A stretch of DNA of 64,000 nt from contig OX485803.1 in NCBI GenBank assembly GCA_950295325.1, positions 39,941,554-40,005,553 of the forward strand. The letters are read 5' to 3'. Below, piece after piece: positions 1 through 12,770 of this stretch. The DNA is from Polytrichum commune. Its lineage: Eukaryota > Streptophyta > Polytrichopsida > Polytrichales > Polytrichaceae. The stretch's first letter is position 1, and each line of letters opens with the position of its first letter. The translations under genes and the position numbers were made by a program. The notes under the pieces are model-generated. The model was given only the letters and a program-made list of their open reading frames with translations. It did not search any database and was not told the origin of the DNA.

Positions 1-450
1 AAAGACTTTTATATTTATTTTTTTGGAATTTTTTTCATACATTTGGCGGTATTTTAATACGACTTTTAGAATACAGTGTTTGGTGTATTTTGTGGTAATT
101 TTTTTGGCTTCTTTATTGGAGGTTTTTGCGATAGCGGCTATGGTGTCAATCCATTCATTTGGGGGAGTGGTTATTGTAGGTGGATGTGGAATTTGTACAT
201 GTTGGTGGTTACGGATTTCATTTAAAATGGGGTGAGTTTGCCAGTGTGGATTGTTTCTTGCAATATATATCGTTTTTCTAATAAGATAGTATGTGTCGAG
301 GTATCGTTTCCATTCTTTGGATAGTTTTCGTGGTAGGAAGCCACCTTGCTGAGCTGTTCTGTTTATAAGGGTTGGTATTGGGGCTACTTTGCAGGTTTTT
401 TCAATGGTTACTGAAATTTTTTCTACAATGTTGTACAAGCTTCTTGCCAT
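1..450 (-). CDS. Partial open reading frame running off the left edge, possibly a LINE-type retroelement piece
   Basis: A minus-strand frame starts at an ATG at 450 and stays open for 150 codons to the window edge. The product is hydrophilic and basic, with many Lys, Thr and Asn, and includes segments such as FLPRKLSKEWKRYLDTYY and NHQHVQIPHPP. Just upstream, in another frame, the minus strand reads LTPDQWQEACTTL, so the frame may be broken near 450. The style resembles the linker between endonuclease and reverse transcriptase in non-LTR retrotransposons, but no catalytic motif is visible, so this is only a guess. It could also be an exon of an unknown gene. Confidence 0.4.
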   Translation of the reverse strand, partial: MARSLYNIVEKISVTIEKTCKVAPIPTLINRTAQQGGFLPRKLSKEWKRYLDTYYLIRKTIYIARNNPHWQTHPILNEIRNHQHVQIPHPPTITTPPNEWIDTIAAIAKTSNKEAKKITTKYTKHCILKVVLKYRQMYEKNSKKINIKVF

Positions 451-1781
451 TGATCAGGGGTGAGGTTGTTGTGGTTTTCTAGTAGGATGGTTAGTTTCTA
501 TTTTCCAACACTTATACTAGAAACATGTCGATTTTTTTTTTCATGAAGTGTTGGTCCAATAAGCACATGCTTGCTAAAACACTGTACTAAAAACCCTTGT
601 TTTTCTTATAGTGAATCAATTATATCTCATTATATGGCTTGGATATGCACTTAAGCAATAATTCTTAGGGGCCACAGAGCAACTTGAGTGTAGAAGTCCT
701 CAAAGAGTATTGGGATGCGGTATCCAAGTTGGAAGACATGCTTACATGTCATGGTGTTAAGCGTGACCATGAAGCCCAAGCTACGCATAAACATTTGAGG
801 TGAAAGGTATGTCAAGGGTAGGCGCCTTCTCGTTCTTTAAAGCTTGCACAAGATCTTGTGATTGGGCGTTAGTATTAATTTTTCTTGCCCTACAAGTGGC
901 ATGAAACATGGGTACAGATACAAATCCCATGCTTTGGTTTACATTAAGTGGTGGCCTTGACTATTGTATTGATGCACTATAATTTGGGGTTTGCAGTACA
1001 TGCTCGGGGGGGGAGTGTGTTAAAAAGTTAAGGATATAGGTGTGAACAACCACTATTTTATGGGGGGGTATTACTTTCAATTCTCTTTTTTTTTTCACAT
1101 GCTATCATTATGTGATTTTCTACTTTGGGTTAATAGAAAAATGGCTTGCATTACTTATAATTCCAAATTACCTATTATTCCATACCCTATAGTACTTTAA
1201 AGATGTCCAATGTCATTTTTGATACCCTATATTATTCTTAAGTCCAATTATAATTTTTTGCCCCCATGTTTTTAAAATACCCTATCATTTGTTCGCACGT
1301 ATATTGCTACTCCAACCAATGACTACCCCCCCCACCCGAGAGTACATGAATGTGGACATTCGGTTCTAAGTGGGGAGGTGTGTAATGAGTATATATTTAT
1401 TAGTTACCATTGCTATCTCTAGTCCCAACTAGACTCTACTATCTATAAGACTAGAGGGCTCCACCTTGGGAGGTTTAATAGCTCTAAAAGGCATAAAGGA
1501 GTTACACACTCATTGGGACTATGGTGTTTGATGATGTTCTCACCCTGTAAGTAATAACTATTAGTTAAGACCACTTAATTCTCCCCAAAAGGCATGGAGG
1601 GAGATCCAATTAACTATATGCTTGAGGACTTAGTGGAGGGGAGCTTCAACTCTTAGTGCCTACAAGTATGTAAGGCTCAAGGTTGGATGGATCATTCCTC
1701 TTAGTGCCTTATTATTTTTGAGAGACGTTATTTAATTGAAACCTTCTATATATCATAATAAAGAAACTAAATGATAGAATG
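451..1781. other. AT-rich intergenic stretch, nothing recognised
   Basis: No coding exon, RNA gene or terminal repeat was recognised. The stretch has scattered homopolymer runs (G runs near 1005 and 1062, a C run near 1326). Confidence 0.5.
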
Positions 1782-1880
1782 TATATAGATATAGATATAG
1801 ATATATATATATATATATATATATAGATATATAGATATATAGATATAGATATAGATATAGATATATATATACACACACAT
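1782..1880. repeat. TA/GATA microsatellite
   Basis: Alternating TA and GATA/TAGA units cover about 100 bases. They lie directly beside the left end of the MITE copy at 1894. The open frames read through this tract are low-complexity Ile/Tyr/Ser repeats and are not genes. Confidence 0.9.
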
Positions 1881-1893
1881 ATACATATAAAAG

Positions 1894-2508
1894 GGTGCAA
1901 GCACAGTAAAGTGGACCAAAAATGTGCTCCAGTTTTTAAAAACCATAGTTGTTTTTGTCAAACGCCTAAAAATAGCATCAAAATGTTGTCTAAATTGAAT
2001 TATTTTATATGACGACATCTATTGTTGTGTTAAGCACTCAAATGTACAATACCAAGCTGATATTTTCAAAACTTACCATTAAAAGTAATGCTCAAGCAAA
2101 TGGCTAGATTTGGTTTTGGATGTAAAATTCATGACCTTAACTATTTTGAACTTGATTTTTTTTTTCATATTCCTTGAATTCATTATACACTTGAGGTCAT
2201 CATCAAATAATTTTGTGAAAAATCATCAATTCAATGTAAATTTATCATATTTCAAAACATATTTTTGACAATTACTTGTTCAATATGACATCTTGCACAC
2301 CCAGTTGCATGATCTTCTAAAGTATGTAAACATAATTTGAGATTGTTTTTGTCAACATAGATTGATTGGCTTTGTAGATCAATATGTTTTTAAAATGTTT
2401 ACAATCTTTTCTTTTTTAACACAATTCAAAGTTCAGAGATTGCTTGGAATCACTTTCTCTTGAACTCGTCCAAGGATCAAGAGTTGTCCACTTTACCGTG
2501 CTTGCACC
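1894..2508 (+). mobile_element. Non-autonomous DNA element (MITE-like), copy 1
   Basis: The ends are inverted repeats. The left end reads GGTGCAAGCACAGTAAAGTG and the right end is its near-perfect reverse complement (CACTTTACCGTGCTTGCACC). The 615-bp interior has no coding capacity. A full-length relative in the same orientation lies at 52089-52628 and aligns end to end at roughly three quarters identity by eye. No clean target duplication was found at this copy, perhaps because the left flank is a microsatellite. Confidence 0.8.
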
Positions 2509-3301
2509 CATAATGCAATAATTGCAAGGAACTGAGCACTTAGATACGGATGCAATGAATTTTAATTTTCCAATTGCATATGGGATGTATCTTTGTTTAG
2601 CATCAGTCTATATAGCCTGCTACATCAGTCTCATCTGTTTGCTTTGCAAGTGAGGGAACACTTGAGGGAACACTTGAGAGAACACTTTGCAAGCAAGGCC
2701 TAGTATGTTTAACCAAAGTGACTCTAATTCAATTTAAGTGCCAGTTGACATACATGAGGTGATATATCCAAGGGCCAAGAATCGTTGCTCTAATATGTGG
2801 GGTGTTGCAGTAAAACAAATGTTGATTTACGGATAAGGCGCAATTCCCTACATTGTAGGACAAGTGGCAGCATGCAATTGGTTGTGGGATCAGGCAGTCT
2901 TGAGGGGTCGATGTTGGTCCTAGTTGCAAGATTCTATGAGCAGGATCATCACCAGGGTCAGTTGTTAGACCCTCACATCAAGGCACAAAGTTGTCATTGC
3001 AAGAATCTACATAGGTTTGTGGGTTGCATTGATGTGGTAATGAGTTAGAAACATGTGAACTTCAAGAGCTCATGGATGTAGAGAGGAGCAGTTTGAACCA
3101 TCTCTCATGAGGGCGTAAGCTCCCAATACTGAGTGATCTGCAGCAAAGCATGGAGTCAGAGAGATCAGAGTTACGAACATGTGGAAATTAGTGCGAGAGA
3201 ATTGCATGCTTAGAGGTTGGGTTGAGGGACAATGTGTTGGATCCACGGAATGAGAATGAATGGAGGTAGGGAGAAGAGAGGAGCAGAACTCTCATCACGA
3301 C
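2509..3301. other. Intergenic stretch, nothing recognised
   Basis: Short open frames on both strands overlap one another and show no family resemblance. A short triplication of a GGGAACACTTGAG-like motif occurs near 2650-2690. Confidence 0.4.
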
Positions 3302-3628
3302 TCACTGTGTTTGATTGGTCATCACATGCAAGATGCAAATGCTGATTGGATTCCAACAACATTGTATAAAATGACTTTCCATCATATTCAATGCCTTGCT
3401 CTTAACCAATAAATGAAGAAAGACAAGACGCATATCTTTGAGTTGGGCATCCATCATCAAGCCCATCATGTTGTGAGCTTTCGTCTTGTCAAACTCTTGT
3501 AGGAAAGACAGAATTGGGTCTACTACAACAATAACCTTCTGTTTCATATTCACAATGGAGTCATCCAACTTTACATCATACCTCTCTCCACGTATCCTTG
3601 AGCCAAACTGATATGAAACCGTTCTCAA
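3302..3628 (-). pseudogene. Transposase-like fragment (hAT-type suspected)
   Basis: A minus-strand frame of 108 codons contains a segment (FDKTKAHNMMGLMMDAQLKD) that resembles the KAHNMLALMLDPRFK-type motif I associate with plant hAT-like transposases, with the key residues partly changed. No DNA-binding finger or dimerisation domain is present and the frame is far shorter than a full transposase. I treat it as a decayed fragment. Family assignment is from memory and moderate at best. Confidence 0.4.
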
Positions 3629-6126
3629 TCACCACACTAAATCCATGAGATTTGTGCAATCACCACACTGTTTTTTTGGTTTTTGAAGTGTGTCAAACCA
3701 ACATTTTCATTTTCATTTACATTTCGTCGATTCCCTCATCTATATTCGGGCAAGTGCTTTTTGATGACCTATTTTGCAAAGATGACTAAATTCAAATGTT
3801 TTGTAGAGTGGGTGAATGTTATATATTTGAATGCAATGAAGTATTCAGTATGATATGCAGAAGAATTTTTTCTAAAATCATATAAGGAACAAGGCAAAAA
3901 TCACATTCTAGTAGTGCAAAAAAACCAGTCCTTTAAGAAGCACCTGCTCTTCGCTGTATTATCTTGTTGAATTCTTGAGTTTATGCATGCCTGCTACCAC
4001 TCTTGACAACCTTTCCCAGACATCTTCCGCCACATGATACGCTTCTATAAATCAGCTTTACGCCTTCTCGGAATCCCCGACAACCCTTCACACTGTTGGT
4101 GTTGTATTGGCATGCCTTTGAGAAAGCATGCCCAAAGCATGAAGCTTGGAAGGCGCAATCGACCACAAGACCTTACAAGACATCACATGTCAATAGGTTA
4201 GATTTTGAGGCTACATCTTTGACGAAGGCTATGATCTTGTGCTTCAACCCAAATCGAACCCTAGACTTCATGAATTAAAGCGGCCCATGTTGTTCCAGTG
4301 GCCTCCACCAGTAATGTGCTTAGGTTTCCAATCGGCACCAAACAAATTCACTACAAATGCAGAGACATCATGTGCAACTTTCCAAATCCCAAGGTCGTTC
4401 ATGACAAAGGAGGCAGAACATTCAAGGATTTAGTTTGATCTACGAACTGGGCAAGATCTCTGCTGTAAACATTTTTATGGAAGAAAACACAAGGCACAAA
4501 CACAACTTGAAGCGCAATCCCCACAACCAAAGTCACAGACAACATTTCGTCACAAATACTTAAAGCTTGCAAGAATCTTTTTGTTGCTCACGATCCTAGA
4601 CTGCTTTGATATTGTGCTGACAAACACTAATACCATTTTCTGGCAAGTTGCCAATCTAACATCTCTTTTGCCCAACTCTTGACTTCCTCTCCCTAGTTCA
4701 CGAAAATATGGAAGTGCTCAATCTCAATGCAGTTTCCTTATTACAGTGATGCCATTCCCTCTGGAATAGGTAATCAACCCCTTTCTACATCTACTCCGTT
4801 GAGCAATTATGGTTGAGCATACGGTCTCACTATAACAAACAATGCACCGTAACATCTGAAAATTGATAACATCAACAGGGGAGTTGTCATTGACACTGAA
4901 AAATGACCAAGCACATAAATTTCAGTTGTAAGGTTTCCAAAATTTGCCTTGCATGCAAAGAACTCAAAACATGCACAGTGACAAGATCAGCAGGACCTCC
5001 CTCATTGTCACTTAATTGCAACACTACCACTCTCAAATCGAGGTGCTCCATCTGATCTGTTAGTGCTCTCTGCACCCATAGCAGTCATCGACCCCACATT
5101 CAGACCTGAAGTTGATCCAGATCCATTCTTGTCAAAGTTTTTAACTCCATCACATACACAAATCTAAGACCCTGGGCCCTAAACTAGAAACATGCAAGTA
5201 TGAGCAGGATGCACAAAGTAAACTAAAATATGACCAATCCTGCAATGCAAGCGAGGTAAGCTTAGAAACATGTAACGGGCAAGATCACTCAACCAATGCA
5301 AAAGCATACCTTTTGTGGCTTTTTCCAGCACTCACTTCCATACGTGCACACCAAACTTCAATTACTGAAAACAGCTCCTCTTCTAGATCATTTATATAGT
5401 AAAGCTGATGTGGCTCTTGAAATTGTGACACTAACATGAAGAGATACACACTCACAGAGAACCACCTCTTCATGCATCTAATACTAACGAAGGTCAGGAA
5501 GTGAACTCTATGGAACAAGAAAAGTGGCTCTTTGACTCCCGAGGTTCTGAAAGAGAACCTTGAGCAGTTCTTTTCATATATAGCATCTGCCAGGTAAGTA
5601 GACATATAACCAGGCATGTAACCTGGGGGTTCAGTGTTTCTGGGTTGCTTGCAACTGGTCTGAATCCCCACCCGCAACACCTACTAGACATCTGTAAATT
5701 CGATCTTTAGAATATGATCATAGCTCTGAATGGAGCACAATTTTAAATGAAAGGCAGATGAATGTAATACCATTGCTGTAGCATTTCAAAGCACTGTCAA
5801 AATTCATGGAATCCCTGTAAACTTTTTTGTATAAAGAGCAGTAAGCAGTATGAAGAGCATGCCCACTTCAGTGATCTATCATTTACTTTTCCCAGGAGCT
5901 GAGGACACCTAAAATTGACAGGCTCCTAGCTGTTTCAACGATTCGTTTTACAGAGCTTCAGATGGCCTAGATCAATATGCAACGAGCTCTATGATGGCAT
6001 CCAAAGCCTTTAAATTGAGACCCTTCACAGTGAGGGAGTGTAGTTGAGTCAGGCTGTTAGCACTTTCATGGCCTGTCTGGAAGGTGAGAGTCCTTTCCAC
6101 AGCCTGCATTGCACAGATAGAAGAAT
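3629..6126. other. Intergenic DNA and 3' flank of the LMBR1-type gene
   Basis: No exon was recognised. The part close to 6126 should contain the 3' UTR of the minus-strand gene, but no poly(A) signal could be chosen with confidence. The minus-strand frames at 5285-5691 overlap each other and lack recognisable motifs. Confidence 0.4.
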
Positions 6127-9100
6127 TCTACTCTAGTTGAAATTTGGAACGCGTCCTCTTCCTCTTCCATCCCTGCAAAGATACATAAGTTCACATATTC
6201 AGCACAAAGCTTTGTACGCCAAACATGTCCCACACATTTGAGACTGCCATTGAAGAATGGTGATTTGGATTTACACACACTAAAGATAAAGCCATCAAAC
6301 AATTCTTAGGACAAGGTAAGGTAAGTGGACCTAACTTGGTTACTTGTCATTATCCGATACCTATATTTGAGTGGTGCATGGTTAGGTGTGGATGTTAGAA
6401 CAGAAACTATTGAGACGGGGAATTAAAGGAGGTTGGACAACATGCTACCACATATAGGTCGTTATCATTTTTTGATTCTTAGACCTTGTAAGGTGTTGAT
6501 AACTTACAAATGTCAAGTAATATACAGTTGCAAAACCAGCAAACACAAGAAATGCATATTGAAACACATTATACCTGCAACATATAAAAACCGATTATCA
6601 GTTAGAAGCCAGGGGACATGAAAGCATGTAAGGAGTTGAATTTGTGGCTACTAAGATGAAAGAAATAGTAGCATCAGTACAATTCACTATATTAGGAAAA
6701 CACAGGATGAACACTTAGGCAGATTGTAGGCAGTGCGTTATGACATACTTGAATAGATATTTAATGCCCCTCAAGGACTCCAGAGTGTGGCCGAATATCT
6801 CTTGCACAACAGTTGCTTGAGCATACACTGCAAAGGCCTTAGAGCAAAATTGTACAACACTGCAAATGAAAGTAGCATACAAGATGATAGTTAATCTTCC
6901 CATCTCAATATCCTCATATCAAACCAGGCAGTGAGTAGATACTATTGCAGAGAAGCCAACATCTTACATAGCAACATCAAACTGAAACAGAACTTCTTAC
7001 ATAGCAACACAGTATCTGCTTCCTATATTGTCAGAATCAACACTAATTGCAAAATCGTGACTGTTTGCACAAACATAATTTACAGAGACAAAATTGACGA
7101 GTCTTCACATAAATTACCTGATGGAGCACACCAAAATCAATCCCACATTGAAAAGGAATGAGCTCATCAAAGTGCCATTCCACCTGTCCACATAGCAGCA
7201 TAATATATATATATATATACACTTACTGTCAGTAAGCTCACTAAGGAAGTCATCAGGTAACAAATGCATATCAAAACAAATTGGTGGAATTGCTCAGTAA
7301 GAGTGATACATAGTGGAAAGAATAGTAAAGTCCAAGTCTTGATTGGTTGAGCAGGCAGATGTTTAAATACTCATGCTTACTTCATTGGATGGATGGTGAT
7401 AAAGAAGAAATTGAGACCCAGATGCATCTCTCCAGATATGACAGCAAGGAGGAGGTAGAAACAGAAAAACGCAAATGCCACCGTGCCAAGAAGACCTACA
7501 TGAGTCCAACAAAGGTGAGTTTCAACAGTGATATAATTTGACTCATTACTTCTATAGTACTTCAATTTATCTAACTAGAAACCTTACCACTGCACATTGT
7601 AGAACACCAGATCTAAAGAAACTGAAATCAACAGGCTCTCTCATACTCAAATCAGAACACAAACTGGTCGAAACAAAATGAGTCAAGAGCGTCACCAACC
7701 CCATGCATTGTCCAGTCGAATGAAGAACCAATTGAGAAATGGGGTGAGAGGTGGGGTAATCAGCATGTAGATTACAATGTGAACCACCCATGCTAATGAT
7801 ACTACTAACCTGCACGAAGTTTGAAGACAGCAAAAACCAAGTGAGTACTCCTTTCTACAAACCAATAATATCCAGCAATACTATGTAATGAAAATGGAGC
7901 AAACCAAGCAAGTTAAACTCAGTATTATTTCCTTCATCTTAGATTTCTTTTTACAATGTCAGAAATCAAATGGATGTCCTGCCACGGTGCACAAGATTCA
8001 AAGTGGAAATGCATGATAGAAATAACCACACACACACATATCTATAAGAATTCATTGATGCAAGGCTGTTCTTCACTCCTTAAGTATGACCATGACCATT
8101 GAGTTTCTTCTCGTTGACCTTACATGCATGTTAAAAACATTTAGGAATTGGACTTACCCAGCAAGTCCAAACAGCAGCCTCCCCAAGTAGCTCAGGACTG
8201 TGAGAGCCCATGAGGTATCAGCCTGATCATCAAAGTAGATAAAACAATTATTTGATCATCTCCGAACCCATTAAAGTAACTTAGAATGGAACTGCAATGC
8301 ATCCAGTGAGCATAATCTATTATAATGGTCAACTACTTGTCAAACATAATTGTCATAACATATGCCAACCAAAGACCGAGAAATATGACTCTCATACAAC
8401 TGCTGCCACTTACATCCATGCCTTTTCAATTCCTATGTAAGGAATAGGAGTGCACTGATTTCCATCCAGAACATTTATTCTAGTTTATGAAAGACTTAAT
8501 TTGCACTCAATTTACAAATCCGTTCACAAACATTGTATCTAAACCTAGACATCCACTTATAGGAATATTGAATGAATACTTACTCGATTCCTGAGTTACA
8601 GATGAGGAGCATCATTGTGCATGAAACAAAGTAGGTTTGAAATATATGTGAAGTAGTACCTTCTCCCCTTGTGGATAAACCTCCTCCAAAGCTCGTTCAT
8701 CCTCTTCCAAATATATCAGTTCCTGTGTATTGGCACATAGTTTGGTATATTAGTCTTTCAATCTGTGTTAATGAGGTATGTGCCACAAAAACTACATAAC
8801 CTACAATACCCATAAAAATAATTGCCTCCAAATGAAGAGCTGTAGAGCTATGGAAGAAACAGAATAATTATGATTCTGAAGGGACAAATCAAAAACTGAA
8901 GAATAGGCCAGCCAGAATATAACTCACAATAACGATTTTGTAAATATAAGAGAAAACAGTGGATACCTGCCAACAGCCTTGCAAGGGCCCACAAAAATTG
9001 TCTAAAACAATACACTAACCTAAAGGGGATGAGCTTGCACCTGCTGAACTTTATGAACATTCTTCTTCCATTTGCGGCCCTTGCCACCGGCTCGCTCTTC

Positions 9101-12100
9101 CCGTTGCAGAACTAATGCAGCATCCTTGATCTCTTTAGCTCGTTTTCCCAACTCGGTAGCTTCCTGCACAATACAAAGAACCCCAGTGCTACAGGATCAA
9201 TTCCAGAGACACTATCTGCTTCCTTTTCTCTAATGTTCAACTTTGTTCACATCACTATCCTCAAGTCTACTACACGCACTAATGTTTGAGATTTGCCAAA
9301 ACTTGTTGAGGACCTTCTTGGTTTAGATCACCAACACACATGTCCAGAATATTAAGAAAAAGTAGATCTTTGTGCATATACCTTGATGTACTGAGAACGT
9401 GTAATGATGGCTTTAGGGCGTCGGAAGTATGCAAAGATGAGACTCAGAGGGAGAACAGCAATTCCAGCACCCCCAAAGATCTGCAGAATGAGCCAATGAT
9501 AGAGCAGCTATGAGAAACACCCACTAATAGACGTTCTTTAAAGAAACAACTCACTCAAAAGCCTTCAGTGCTAATAGAGGGTGAAGAACAGTACCGAGAA
9601 GAGAAGAGATCCAACAATAGTCAAGATTGCTATCACATACTCGGGAAACGAGGTGCGCACAGTCCATGTGGTGGCTGAATCAGCACTTGCTAGCTCTGAA
9701 GAGCACTGTCCAACCCAAGTCACCAGAACATCAGTTCCTATTTAACATATCAAACTTCAAGCTTCTCCATAAAAATAGAAATAGAAAATCTACTACAACT
9801 TTACACACAATTTTCTATCTTATTAAGCTGCATTTGGTGCTCATCCTGGCTCTCATCGTTGACCTACACTCAAGTCATAATTTGTGGAGCACTTCACCAT
9901 ATTCTTCCACCCTCCAGGATACCTCAAAGAGGACTTAGGGAACTTAGCCCAAGGGGCACAACCTCACTTTGAAAGGAAATCATCTCTGTAAACAACCCTG
10001 ATAGAATCCACCAATGGATCTATAATCAGGGAGCTAGTCCATATTTTGCCAATTAGGTCTAACAAATGTTTCTGATCAGCAAGAGTTGATAAATCCTATT
10101 CTCAATCCAGGTATGCCAGTAAGCAGGTGAAATATGGAGCAGGAGTGAGAAGCCTATGGAGGCCAGTAGGTTCTCGTAATAGCCACTATGAGATCCTGAA
10201 GAGAAGCATCCCAAATATACTAAAGATTCACTCACTGAAACACGAGTGGCAGTTCCACCCTTGTTGGTAGGCAAGCACGGGCTCCTAGGTGACAACAACG
10301 TGAAGTCTGTTGTAAAAGGCTGAGCTGAAGACTCCAATCGCATCACATCAAAATCTGCCTTCCCAACCATAACTGCATATCCAATACACAAGGTCTAAGG
10401 GATTGGTCTGGAACGGAAATTATGAAAAGATCAGTAAAATTACTGCACAAAGTTCATGAGCCTGCAATAAACAGCAATCATGGTTATACGTTGAAACCCA
10501 GAGCAGACAGTGGAGCAAGTAATGAATGGAACTCTCAGAGCAGTTGAGGCATCTGTGCTTATCAAGTACTTTCTTTGGTTGCAACGCACATTGCCATCAG
10601 ATGGAGGAGAGGCTCATGAAGCCCAACAGTCATTGACTAAGTTACATAAATAAACCTGTTGAGTTGTTCCCCACTGTAAGAACTGAGAATCTGTGGCTAC
10701 ACAATATTATAAACAACCCCACATGCTGTAGTATAGGTGTTATACGTTGCAGAGACACTCGGAGCCTATCTCCGTGCACCATACACTAGAGTACCAAATT
10801 AGATTACCCTTAGAATTCCATGGACTTCGAGTGATGACGAAAACATACCATAGGCAAGGCCAAACAACAGAGCGAGGATTATAGCTGTCACTATCACCCA
10901 CGTGATAGCCCCAAAAGCACGCCGCAGCCATGACCTGTAATTTACAACAGAACAATTAGGTTCGATCAGATTCATCAGGTGGAAAGCATTTGTATCTCCT
11001 TCGTTCCTCATAGAGTCAGTATTGATATTCCTGTAACCTTATAGCGAATCGTTGCAAGGGTAAGCTTCGAATTAGTTGGCCGTCCCAATCGTACGGTATG
11101 AGTAGGTTGCTGAAGAACAATGAGTATAAGTTTCCAACCTAATATGCACATCGAAAGCAACTTGATCGCTGACATCGAGGAATGTCCCTAAATCGAGTCC
11201 AATTGCATGTCGCGCTGCTGCATTGTCGGAATTTCCTAAGAAAAGCACGTGCAGGAATGGCAGAGGCTGCCCTGTTTGAGTTCAGACCTAGAGTTGAAAT
11301 TTAGTGAACCTCTACAACACAGAGGGAGAGAAAGAATCTCCGTATCTGCATGTTTGAGCTGTTTGAGCTGGACGTCTCGTCAGCAACAACATTTTTTAAA
11401 TTATCAAGCATGTTCTTAGGTTGATCGCAAGAAGGTATGCTTAATCCAGCCTTACAATCGCCCCAGAAGCGTCGAGAGCTGCGAGTGGGTTGCCAATAAG
11501 ACTGCTCAAACCACAAGAATGCCAAGAAGTTTTGGAATGCTACCCGCCTGAGGCACAGGGCAAATTACTTCTCCTGGTCGCCTTCGTAGTAGAAAATCGA
11601 GAACGGGATGACGAAAACACCAGAACAACATTTTCTCAGTAATCAAGCATGTTTTCAGGCTGATCACAAGCCGGTATGCTTAATCCAGCACTACAATCGT
11701 CCCGGAAGCGTCGAAAGCTCCGAGTTTATTGCCATCATCTCTCGCTGACTATATACAATTCATAATCCTAAATTGCTATACATTAATGCCAAGAAGAATG
11801 CCAAGGAGTCTCGCAATGAATAAGGCAACTTACTTCTCCTGGTCGCCTTCGTAGTAGAAAATGGCGAACGGGATGACGAAAAACACCAGAACAGCATCCA
11901 GAATGTACACAGTGTACCATAGCTCCCGCATTGGCAACGTGTAACTACACGCAGTCGTGTACACAGAGTGCTGGCAGGCATGCTGGTTAGCGATGTCCGC
12001 CGGGAGCATGAGAATCGAGAGCATCGCAACCGATAGACCGATGATTACCACAACCTTCGGTAACCAAGCCTGGTTCCTATCGTCAGGGTGCTGATAGTTC

Positions 12101-12183
12101 ACCAGCAAGTATACATTGAAGGCTAGCACCATCAGAGTGACCACCACCACCACCACCAGCAAGAAAACATTGAAGTCTCCCAT
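6127..12183 (-). CDS. LMBR1/LIMR-family multi-pass membrane protein
   Basis: Fourteen GT-AG exons join in phase to 515 codons plus stop: 12183-11834, 10934-10849, 10372-10236, 9705-9595, 9480-9382, 9163-9041, 8722-8660, 8222-8158, 7809-7700, 7495-7381, 7183-7118, 6859-6749, 6574-6508, 6171-6127. The product closely resembles the plant LIMR proteins (Arabidopsis At5g01460/At3g08930, about 509 residues). It starts MGDFN, has LVNYQHPDD after the first membrane helix, [13 protein letters not shown], FFYLxx-like [20 protein letters not shown], and a basic cytosolic loop ([20 protein letters not shown], then [10 protein letters not shown]). The C-terminal half has further helices ([26 protein letters not shown]) and a basic tail ending [12 protein letters not shown]. 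In animals LMBR1-type proteins are lipocalin-receptor-like or cobalamin exporters; the plant role is not settled. Intron 9 uses a weak GTTGG donor. Intron 1 carries a duplicate of the exon 1 end. The protein appears intact. Confidence 0.95.
11404..11893. repeat. Tandem duplication inside LMBR1 intron 1 including the end of exon 1
   Basis: The segment 11404-11495 recurs at 11643-11735. The segment 11571-11625 matches 11831-11890, which is the last part of exon 1 with its splice donor. A block of roughly 240-260 bp was therefore copied in tandem, leaving a second, slightly altered exon-1 end and donor within intron 1. Confidence 0.8.
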
Positions 12184-12371
12184 CGCTCACACTCTTCTGT
12201 ATTATTACACTTGACTAACTTCTCCCTCCTACCCCTGCCTCCCGCACTCTTTCAAGCTCCGACCACACCGTATCTCTCTCCTAACCTCCCTTCCATCGTC
12301 CACAGACATAATCCTCACCTCCCGCCTGCACAAAGTGCCCTTCCTACCAATCCACACATTTCTCAGCACCG

Positions 12372-12770
12372 ACTCAATCGCCTCTACAAAACTACTTAAC
12401 CGAATACAGCTGCAAAACACTAAGAAATGCTTTCCTTTCTTTCAATCCCTCCTTGCTTCCTTTTTTTTCCTTCCTCGCTAGCAAAGAAGTCCAAAGAGTG
12501 CCGTTTCGACCAAACCAGACATCGTCAGAATCGGCACAATCGAATGCAGCTGCGAAAGACTAAGAAAATGCTTCTCTTCTTTCAATCCTTCCTTCCGTCC
12601 GTCCGTCCGTCCTTCCTTCCTCGCTTACTTAGTACAAAGAAGTGCACAGAGTGCCGTTTCTACCCAACCACACTTCGTCAGAATCGGCTCATTCACCTCT
12701 ACAAGCACCAAATGGAGCAATCGACAGACTCAGGAAAGGTTTTCTTCCTTTCTCATCTACGGAAGCTCCG
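12372..12770. repeat. Imperfect tandem repeats in the LMBR1 upstream region
   Basis: About three units of roughly 150 bp share pyrimidine-rich blocks (CTTTCTTTCAATCC), then AAGAAGTxCAxAGAGTGCCGT and TCGTCAGAATCGGC. They lie 190-590 bp upstream of the minus-strand start codon, in the likely promoter or 5' UTR. The plus-strand open frame through here (12427-12984) reads these repeats and is not credible as a gene. Confidence 0.65.

Noticed and set aside
1712-2018. Minus-strand open frames rich in Ile and Tyr
   Set aside because: They translate the TA/GATA microsatellite.
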